A stretch of DNA of 64,000 nt from Apiotrichum sp. Y4204 (lineage: Eukaryota; Basidiomycota; Tremellomycetes; Trichosporonales; Trichosporonaceae): positions 434,001 through 498,000 of the forward strand of contig JAMYHL010000026.1 in the NCBI GenBank assembly GCA_025531455.1, read 5' to 3'. Each line of letters starts with the position of its first letter. Positions within the stretch are counted from its first letter, which is position 1. A program made the translations under genes and the position numbers. The notes under the pieces were generated by a model. It ran no database searches and was not told the DNA's origin. It was given only the letters and a program-made list of their open reading frames with translations. Of this stretch, positions 56,801-64,000 are shown piece after piece.

Positions 56801-57914
56801 GGCCTCGTGCCTCATCCCCAAGTGCCCCGCCGACATTTCCAAGGCCCTCGCTCTTTCTAAGGAGCGTTGCTCCGGCGCTGCTTCGTCCTCGGCTGCCCCC
56901 ACCGCTGGCCCCACCAGCGCCCCCGCCGAGTCGTCGGCCGTTCCCTCGCCCACGAGCTCTGCTGCCCCTACCCAGTCTTCATCCGGTGGCAACCCCGGTG
57001 GTCTCTCGGACTGTGGAACCGCTTGCCTGAAGGAGGCCATGGAGAAGCAGGGCTGCAAGGGCGAGACGGACACCGCCTGCCTCTGCACTTCGGACTTCCA
57101 GAACGCCGCGGCCGCATGCCTTGTCCCCAAGTGCCCCGCCGACATTTCGAAGGCCCTTGCCCTCTCTAAGGAGCGCTGCTCTGCCCCCTCGAGTGGTGGC
57201 CCCTCGCCTACCAGCGGTGGCCCCTCGCCCACCTCGTCGACTGCTCCCCCTGCCACCTCGAGCGCTCCCCCTTCGTCTGGCCCCGACCTCTCCAAACTCT
57301 CGACGTGCGCTCTCAACTGCATCGTCACCCAAGTCGGCATTAACAAGTGCAACGGCCCCACCGACACTGCCTGCATCTGCACCGACTCGTTTGTCAACGC
57401 GGCGTCGACTTGCATCATGAACGGCTGCCCCGTTGAGGACGCCCTTCCCGCTCTCGAGGTCACCAAGAGCATGTGCCCCAGCCTCCCTCTCCCGAACATT
57501 CAGACGCTCGACAACTGCTCGCAGAAGTGCATCATCGAGACGATCGCCAAGGCCAAGTGCGCCGGTCCTCTTGACCGCAACTGCCTCTGTGGCATTGACT
57601 ACTCGGCCAAGTCTGGCTTCTGTGTCCTCAAGTGCGGTCTCAAGTCTGTCGGCCCCGCCCTTAAGCTCCAGTCCAGCATGTGCGGACAGAAGGGCACCGA
57701 CGGCTGCAACGCCGCGGGTATCTTCAAGGTCTTTGCTCCCAAGTGCTGGGGCAAGCGCGACTTCAACCCGTCAACGCAGAGCTACGCGCCCCGTAACGCA
57801 GAGGACACTTGGCACATGGCGCGTCGCGACCCCAACTGGGCCGCCGCTGTCGGTATCGAGTTCCCCCGCCGTGGTGCCGCTGACGCGCGCATTGCCCGCG
57901 TCCGCCGCGTCTAA
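51210..57914 (+). CDS. Giant secreted protein with 21 CFEM modules, 2234 aa
   Basis: CFEM domains are eight-cysteine fungal modules; in Candida (Rbt5, Pga7, Csa2) they bind heme and pass it along to the cell. This intronless gene encodes a signal peptide ([20 protein letters not shown]) and then 21 modules. The typical module runs [18 protein letters not shown], then [36 protein letters not shown]: eight Cys, with an Asp before the CLC where Csa2 has its heme-iron ligand. Modules 1, 20 and 21 are divergent; 2-19 are close copies. Linkers are Ser/Thr/Pro-rich at both ends of the array and pure Gly-Ser or Gly-Asn around modules 6-9. One linker has [22 protein letters not shown]. The C-terminus (RIARVRRV) is basic with no hydrophobic tail, so no GPI anchor is visible. 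Start was chosen at the signal peptide; an in-frame ATG lies at 51009. Confidence 0.93.
51708..57180 (+). repeat. Tandem CFEM-coding repeat units (18 close copies)
   Basis: Modules 2-19 are encoded by units of about 270-370 bp, varying with linker length, each starting with GGCAACCCCGGCGG-like sequence (NPGGLSDCG). The three units from about 54790 to 55620 repeat with a 306-bp period and are nearly identical, showing recent duplication or gene conversion. Assemblies from short reads could easily miscount them. Confidence 0.9.
53158..53880 (+). repeat. Gly-Ser / Gly-Asn coding microsatellites in CFEM linkers
   Basis: Three GGCTCC/GGCTCT-type hexamer arrays (about 53158-53210, 53423-53555 and 53758-53880) encode (GS)n and (GN)n linkers before modules 7, 8 and 9. 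They alternate codons, so they are imperfect at DNA level. Confidence 0.85.
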
Positions 57915-58230
57915 GCGCCGGAGGAAGGTGTAAGACATCCTAGCCGGATGTGTGTTTGAAAGCCTGCTATCTTGTAGGACACTGTCCACCATCAGGTATC
58001 TTTTTTCTTTAGCTGTTCCCTTGTTCTTCTCAATATATTCAAAGCAGGCTGTCGGTAGTGAAGTAACTGCAACCACGGTGTGGTTGTGGTCCTGGCAGCG
58101 TCCCGGTATGCAATCAATGCAGAAGTCACAAAATATGAGCTACATACTACTGTACTGACTGCAATCAGCTTTTAGGATCGAGACGCCACATGTATAAGAT
58201 ATTATTCAAGATGTAACCTAGGCTTGATAC

Positions 58231-59568
58231 TTAGTACTGGTCCTTCACTTCCTCGGAGCCAAACCTGCTATGAGTGAGTTGGGCTGCCTCATGACGGTCG
58301 GGCATGAAGCGCGCGAGCGGGAAGACGCAGAAGATGGCAAGCGCGAGGATAACGGGCAGATACTCGAGACACGTGTATAGCGTCTGCGACGAGTTGGCCG
58401 CGCCGAAGTAGCCTGGCTGTCAGACATGGAGAGGTGAAAAGCAGGTCCTTTACACTCACCCTGGCATTCGACGGCTAAGCGGTACACGGTACGGAGGAGC
58501 ACCAAGAGCGCAGCGGCGAGGTTGATTAAGAGCAGCTTGCGCGCGTTGGGGCGATACATCGCTGGAAGGCGCTTGATGCGCGTGATGGCGAGGACGAGAA
58601 GACAGATGAAGACTGAGAAGAAGAAAGTCTGGGGTGAGCTTTTTCGCTTTAACTGCCGCTCACCTGGACAGCCAGACCGGCAAGGAGGATGTTGTTCGCG
58701 GTCGTGATGGTGACTGGCGGTTTCTCGCCCTGGGACTGCTTAGATTGTACCACGCCGACGAGCGCCGCGCCTGCTACCTGTACCGCGATGGTAACGATAT
58801 CCATGAACACGAAGCCTGCTGTCAGTGGTACGCCTTTGTCCAGAAACTCACAAGCAACAAGCCATCGGCCCTTGATGCCCACTAGCTTGTGGCCACCAGG
58901 GAAGCGCTGGGCGGCATAGGACAGAATAAGATAAATGGCAGCTGCAATGGGGATGGGAGCCTGGGCGTCAGTGACGACCATATGCGGTGACGAGAGCAAT
59001 GTTACGCACAACTACAATGAGGAAGTATTGCGCAATAAACGTGTTGACCTGCGTGTCAGTCGAGGCCATATCGGAGAATGTTGAGCCTGATGCATGCTCC
59101 CATCAGCAAGCAAGTCACTCACCAGAAACATGTTGGCGCTACCGCGGATACGAGCTGCATATCCTCCGACTTCCATCAACTGTTGTGTTGTCAGTTTTAG
59201 TTTTACGCCGATCACGCCAAGGGCGCTAGAGACATTCCATCTTTCTAGCGGCTGATCTGCAGGCGCCGATCACACTCGTTTCCTTTATCTGCACATGTTC
59301 CATTCCTTCACTCGCGGATCGTACTCACACATCCAAGAGCCAACAATCCATGGATCCAGCGCAGCCCGCGATGGCGGACCGTGAACACCAACTGAATCAC
59401 CATGGCAATTCCAAACGTGACGACACCCGCAATCGCACCGCCCAGCCACGGCTGGTAGAGATAGATGCTGATGCTGGCCTCCTCATCAGTAGGGTTGGGA
59501 TTTATGGGTCCCCTGTAGCCTGGGATGCCAGCGTCGCGGGGCGGGCCATCTGTCGGGGGGGCGCTCAT
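58231..59568 (-). CDS. RTA1-family seven-span membrane protein (Pug1/Rsb1-like), 315 aa
   Basis: Member of the fungal RTA1 family, which includes Rta1, Rsb1 (sphingoid-base release) and Pug1 (protoporphyrin/heme transport) of yeast. Exons are 59568-59329, 59179-59123, 59048-59010, 58960-58852, 58815-58664, 58628-58460 and 58412-58231, in frame. The first span is in WLGGAIAGVVTFGIAMVIQLVF. Family-typical stretches follow: LMEVGGYAARI, NTFIAQYFLIVVAPIPIAAAIYLIL, FVFMDIVTIAVQVAGAALVG, FFFSVFICLLVLAI, TVYRLAVECQGYFG and LEYLPVILALAIFCVFPLARF. The glutamate in VECQG sits at the place of the conserved RxxE. Intron 1 (149 nt) is long for this window. The gene is tail-to-tail with the 21-CFEM gene, 316 bases between the stops. 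Family is secure; heme or lipid as substrate is open. Confidence 0.9.
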
Positions 59569-60006
59569 CGGAAATGTGGACTGGTATGAGTAAAGGCTAC
59601 CTCCGAGTGGCGAAGAGCGGGGTCGGAGGTTTTTTAGCTGTGGAAATGCGAATGGGAATCGGAGTCGGACAAGGGAAGTCGTACGATGATAACAACGAGC
59701 GTATGCGGTCAGAGTGCACAGGATCGATGACAGAGAGGAGTGAGAATGTCCAAACAAAGTATGCTTATGGACATGATCGACGGCGGAAGAGGCACCGAAA
59801 TGCCCGTTCTGCCGTCGTCTGCAACTCTTTCTTTGGATCTCTGACAAACTCTGTGTCAAAACGCGGGTCTGATGCCAAGCCTTTTTGTGGAGCCGTGATA
59901 TCCGCGGGATGACGCGTCATCGAAATTGGGTTTGTTGACACGGCCAACTTCCACAACTTGATCCCATCCCTCCCATCTTCTCACCAGCCACCGCATCACC
60001 ACCACC

Positions 60007-60642
60007 ATGTCCGACCCGCCTGGCCCAATTCTGTGCATTGACGTGCAGTATGTCGAGTCCGCAGCCTCGACGACAGGGTACGCCTCGGGCGTCTTGTTCG
60101 AGACTTTCACTTCTCCGACCCCAACTGCAGTCTTCACCATCGCCTGTCCAGACATTGCGCCCTACCACGCCGGCGCGTTCTTCAAGCGCGAGCTCCCACC
60201 CGTACTCGCCGTCGTCGCTGCATGTCCCGCTCCGCCGAAGCTCATTGTCGTCGACGGCTTTGTGGATCTCGCCCCCGGGAAATCTGGACTGGGGCGGCAT
60301 CTCTACGAGCACTTGAACGGCGTACCCGTCATTGGGGTGGCGAAGAACCCGTTCCGCGACGGGCGGAGAGAGCGCCCAAAGGACGGTGAGGGTGATGGAG
60401 ATGCCTCCCCACCACAGAACCCGTTGCCGCCACCGGATCCGAATGGGGCCATCGACCTGCCTCCCGGGGCGATCCTCCGCGGAACCTCCTCCCGCCCGCT
60501 CTTCGTCACGGCTGCAGGGGTCGACAGGGACTCGGCTGAACGGCTCATCCGTAACATGCATGGCAAGAATCGGATACCGACGATGCTGAAGCTCGTCGAC
60601 GCGGAGGCGCGGCGTGCAGCGAAGGAGGCGGCGGTGCCATGA
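60007..60642 (+). CDS. Endonuclease V-like protein of bacterial type, 211 aa
   Basis: Single-exon protein with the endonuclease V (Nfi) layout, an enzyme that nicks DNA or RNA near inosine. The first acidic residue is in LCIDVQYVES, matching the VDxxY motif. The second is the Glu in YHAGAFFKREL, and the third the Asp in LIVVDGFVDLAPGKSGLG. Then come NGVPVIGVAKNPF, RGTSSRPLFVTAAGVD and MHGKNRIPTMLKLVD. The protein resembles a bacterial subgroup more than the eukaryotic EndoV of animals and fission yeast, as far as I can judge from memory. A Pro/Asp/Gly-rich insert (RERPKDGEGDGDASPPQNP) sits between the GVAK and RG motifs. The ATG has a good context (CACCATG). No introns, in an intron-rich region, fits possible transfer from bacteria. 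All three catalytic acids are present. Confidence 0.8.
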   Translation: MSDPPGPILCIDVQYVESAASTTGYASGVLFETFTSPTPTAVFTIACPDIAPYHAGAFFKRELPPVLAVVAACPAPPKLIVVDGFVDLAPGKSGLGRHLYEHLNGVPVIGVAKNPFRDGRRERPKDGEGDGDASPPQNPLPPPDPNGAIDLPPGAILRGTSSRPLFVTAAGVDRDSAERLIRNMHGKNRIPTMLKLVDAEARRAAKEAAVP

Positions 60643-61409
60643 GACTCGGGCTATTTTGAGCGCTAGCACGGCAACTCTCAGCTCAAGAAGCTTTTTGACG
60701 GCCACGAGGTCACAAGACACCTGCGCACCCTTCAGAGTCTAGGTTCTTTCTACGTTGTATCCCCTACAATCGCGATGCACATGACGATGCATCGCATGGG
60801 ACAGGCCGATGGCCATAGGATGTTCGAGACCCGCCTGGCCCCCTGGATTCCGGTTTCCGACCGATGAGTGGAGACCCCGCGGTCGCTTACAGACGCTTTC
60901 GATGACGCGACTTGGTCGTGACAAGCAAAGTCGGACCTCCCCAACGCTCTCACCTGGCGGGCGTGGTCACGACACCACTACTGATGAGGGTGTCAGCGCG
61001 TTTCTTGCAGTGGCGCGGAAGCAGTCCTCCGCCCGCTGGCAGCAGTGCACCTTGCGTAAGCCACCTGGTGAGGCGCAGAACGACCCCGATAAGAAACGCC
61101 AGTCTGCAATCACCAGCCAGCACCATCATAGACCCCACTTCGGTGACCGTGCCCATATCACCGCCGGGGCGACCAGGGTCGTGTGAGGAACGGCCTCGGG
61201 AAGTTCAAGAGCTGGCTGCATACAATGCGCCTTTTCGCATGCATCAAAAGCTCTTTAGATAGAGATCGGGATAGAGATAGCGGCGAGCCTCTGATCTCCG
61301 CTCAGCTTTGTAATCATCGCCCGGATATGTCGGCTACTTTCAACCCACTCGGTTACCAACGGTTCCAACAAAACTCTCTCTTGCTGAACAACGTTCATCA
61401 CAACACCCC
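60643..61409. other. Intergenic region between two plus-strand genes
   Basis: About 770 bases with no coding bias until the next ATG. It holds the promoter of the hydrolase gene. A frame open from 61183 across the true start is out of register with the hydrolase and is not called. Confidence 0.4.
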
Positions 61410-62929
61410 ATGTTTCCATCAAGAGTACGCGCAACTTCATCCACGATCGCCGCGTTTCCGCGGTACGTCGGCGCGTCGCAGGCGCCGTCGCCTGTCGCGC
61501 CTGCTCGTGTGCCGCTTCCGTTCCGCGCGCATCCGGAGCAGGGCGCACCTCCCGCTGAACCATTGCGGCCCGCCCTCCGTCCCCCGCCGGAAGGTTACTC
61601 GCGGAGCGTGCACGCGTCGCCGGCGGCGTATCCCCGCGATCTGCGGGAATCGGTGCGCCCGAATGGCGGATACTCCCGCGCATCCCATCCGTATCGCAGC
61701 ACTGAGCCGAGAGTTAGCGAGGACAAGGAGGCGCGCAACGCGCGTTTAGCGGGCGAGAGGGACGAGTGTGTTCGCTTGCGGCGCAGCGCGACGGAGTGGA
61801 CACTCGAGGAGGCGCTGGATACGCCGCACCCGCCGCTCTGGGTGTCGGCTGAGCGGTGGACACGCAATGTCCCGGCTGAGAATGGGGTCACCCTCGTGTG
61901 CATGCACGCATGTGGGCTGAACAAGGAGGTAGGATTAACAATGGCTTGAGCTGACGATCTCAGCACTGGCACCCGACGATGCATGCGCTGCTGGAACGTG
62001 ATCCGGACTCGACTGTCGGGGCGTATGGCACTGGCGCCGCACTGTCAAAGGCTTCCAAAGTGGTCATCAACGACATTTGGTTCTTGGATGACACGAACCA
62101 CGGCGCCTCTATCGATCTGAACGAGGGGCGGATGGCTGCGCCTTTGTCGTGGCTGGACACGGGCAAGGAGGTTGCCAACTTCGTACAGCACGTACTTCCA
62201 GGTCTCAATGCGCAGGACAAGGCGCAGTGGGCACTCGACTGGAAGTCTGGTACGCCAGCCAACAAGGTCATTGGCGTGGGGCACTCGTACGGCGGCTCGG
62301 GCCTTGTGCATGCCGCACACCAGTGGCCCGGCCTCTTCTCGTCGCTGTTTCTCGTGGAGCCCATGTCCCCCCCTGCGCTAATCAACGACCCGGCAAAGGG
62401 ATTCCCGCTCACGCTCGGAGCGATCAAGCGCCGTTCAGAGTGGCCGTCGCGCGAGGCTGCGCGAAGCGTCCGCGACAATGCACTTTTCAAGTCGTGGGAC
62501 GACGCGGCGTTTGAGCTCTGGCTCTCGCACCATCTCGTCCCTGTCGATCAATCAAACCCAGACGGGCCCGTAACGCTAGCGACGCCGACGTGGGCGGAGG
62601 CCGCGACATTTTCGGACCCGTACGCCCCCCAGCGCGCGTGGGACAAGCTGCCCGATCTCGGCATGCCCGTTGGCTTCCTCATGGCCGAGAACGAGTTCTG
62701 GATGGGCGGCGACGACCTGGCAAACGAGATGGTCTGGCGGCCGCAGCGCCCGCGCAACGAGCGCGTCATGGGCGCGTCGCATCTGGTGAGTATTGATGAA
62801 CAGTAGTGACGAGTGGAAGGATGGGTTTCCTGACGCCAGATTATTCAGGAGAAGCCAAAGGAGACGGCCGAGGCGCTCGCGCGCTTCCTCGCAACCCTCG
62901 ATACCGGCGACTGGGATGCGAGCGTTTAG
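61410..62929 (+). CDS. Alpha/beta-hydrolase, 3 exons, 473 aa
   Basis: Predicted serine hydrolase of the alpha/beta fold; substrate unknown. Exons are 61410-61928, 61964-62785 and 62849-62929, in frame, with a 35-nt first intron. The first ~110 residues are Arg/Pro/Ser-rich and begin MFPSRVRATSSTIAAFPRY, which could be a mitochondrial presequence. The catalytic domain has VTLVCMHACGLNKEHWHPTM (oxyanion-hole region), FLDDTNHGAS, the nucleophile elbow GHSYGG (Ser281), an acid candidate in MAENEFW and the His in VMGASHL (His446). The last exon encodes the final helix (KPKETAEALARFLATL), as in many members. The arrangement recalls fungal peroxisomal/cytosolic AB-hydrolase family proteins. Substrate and location cannot be fixed from sequence alone. 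Confidence 0.87.
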
Positions 62930-63789
62930 AGGTTATGAGTGTTCCTCGAAGATAAACGCAAAAAGAAGACAAGGTTTGCCTCGGGGAATTCTCGCTTACT
63001 GTGAGAGATGCATCTAGAGGTAGAGTTTCGACTAGTACATTAGTGGCCGGCGCCACTGTCATCTCGAGCAACGACGCCACATTGCGTGGCGCTCTGTGGA
63101 TCTGTGGCTCTGTGGCTCTATGGACACTGTGCCCAATGTGATCAGTCAGCTCAAGTGCCACAACCCACCAGAACCAACTGTGCTGCAAGATCGCTGTCCG
63201 GGCTCCAGTTCTTGGCCCTCACTGGCACCGCTGGTACCGATGCTGGTGGTCATGGGCTAAAGGCGATGGGGGAGCTGCACGAACACTCACGACGCATCTC
63301 ATCCACATACCGCAAGAGGCACGCCACCACCATTGAATGATCACGGGTCGGAGGAATCTGATTTCTGTCGCAGTCACATTCACGATCTGCACAATTGCCC
63401 CGAACTCTGCTAATGCGCCATCTCCTGCATTTCACGTTGACAGCGCCACCGTCCACCGTCGCTGACCTTTGTTGACTCCCCCGTGGAGCACATTGAGGTG
63501 AAGCGAAGATGGGCCCCAGAGCCGGTTGACTTGTCACATCGGAGGACGGTGGTCTCAGATGGCAGCGAGATCACTTGTCATCTCGGCTGAGAGACCAAAT
63601 TGACAGAGACCATGATCTGGACCAGCACATCGAGGCGAACAGCAAGCAGCACACATCAATGGAAAGCAGCTGCAGCTTGTCCTCCCCCCAATGCCTTGAG
63701 AAAAGTACTTAAACTGCTCCCATGCCGTGTCTGCAACAGGTACCGCACAACTCCTATCATTCTCCACCAAACTCAAACAAGATAACAGG
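62930..63789. other. Intergenic region, nothing seen
   Basis: 860 bases before the last, cut-off gene. It holds a repeated phrase (TGTGGCTCTGTGGCTCTA at about 63104-63121). Otherwise I see only promoter-like pyrimidine tracts and no gene. Confidence 0.4.
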
Positions 63790-64000
63790 ATGTCCAGCCC
63801 GGGAGACGAGCACAACGTGTGTTTTGGATCCGGATCATGCTGATATGACCCAGAGCGGCGGCCGCTTCAAGTCGGCAATGTCGTCCTTTGCGTCATTTAT
63901 GAACAAGGGCGGGCGATTCGAGGCGCCACCCGACGAGGCACTCGCTGCCGAGTCGGTGTCGCACGACGACGGCCGGCGCTGGGAACCCCCTCCCAACGCG
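63790..64000 (+). CDS. 5' part of an unknown gene, cut by the window end
   Basis: Exon 1 (63790-63816) encodes MSSPGDEHN. A 37-nt intron with a GTGTGT donor and GCTGAT branch site follows. Exon 2 starts at 63854 (SGGRFKSAMSSFASFMNKGGRFE) and stays open to the window end. Codon bias in exon 2 is strongly GC3, so a real gene is likely. The start is less sure: an ATG at 63845 inside the proposed intron would also read into this frame. No domain is visible in the 58 residues available. Confidence 0.55.

Noticed and set aside
56054..57499. 481-codon open frame antisense to the CFEM gene
   Set aside because: Same reason: a mirror of sense codon bias over a repetitive array.

Overview
The window is nuclear DNA of a filamentous or dimorphic fungus, most probably a basidiomycete yeast of the Tremellomycetes (a Trichosporonales-like genome is my best guess). 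The evidence is GC-rich coding sequence with a strong preference for C or G in third codon positions, many very short spliceosomal introns (34-50 nt, GTGAGT/GTAAGT donors, CTGAC/CTAAC branch sites close to the acceptor), an F-box-like gene of a type I associate with Trichosporonales, and no transposons or bacterial operon structure. I rebuilt 23 protein-coding genes by joining exons so that the reading frame is kept across every intron. The last gene is cut by the window end. I found no convincing rRNA, tRNA, CRISPR array or mobile element.

Layout. 1-9034: a low-complexity protein of unknown function, a Pep7/Vac1-type FYVE protein of endosomal traffic, a tiny basic protein, and the NAD-isocitrate dehydrogenase subunit IDH1. 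10979-14909: a METTL2/Trm140-type tRNA m3C methyltransferase with two possible starts, a 92-residue membrane protein, and a secreted type-B carboxylesterase/lipase. 18368-25613 (all minus strand): an APC-family amino-acid/choline permease, a phytanoyl-CoA-dioxygenase-like enzyme and a ten-exon Zn2Cys6 transcription factor. 27643-31047: a protein with 13 tandem acidic/basic repeats of about 28 residues, and a Lys/Ala/Pro-rich probable nuclear protein. 32566-39194: a Dal5-type MFS permease, a four-span membrane protein and an F-box-like protein. 41670-45770: a secreted selenium-binding-protein (SBP56) relative, a 51-residue secreted peptide precursor that looks like an ascomycete alpha-pheromone, and a nine-exon LigD-type 3'-phosphoesterase. 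51210-59568: a 2234-residue secreted protein with 21 CFEM modules, tail-to-tail with an RTA1/Pug1-family membrane protein. 60007-64000: an endonuclease V-like protein of bacterial type, an alpha/beta hydrolase, and the 5' end of one more gene.

The gene-poor stretches (9.0-11.0, 14.9-18.4, 25.6-27.6, 34.1-36.6, 39.2-41.7 and 45.8-51.2 kb) have lower GC and no coding-type codon bias.

The most interesting items are the 21-module CFEM protein with its RTA1-family neighbour (a possible heme-capture pair), the alpha-factor-like peptide gene, the bacterial-type endonuclease V homologue, and the possible dual-targeted tRNA methyltransferase.
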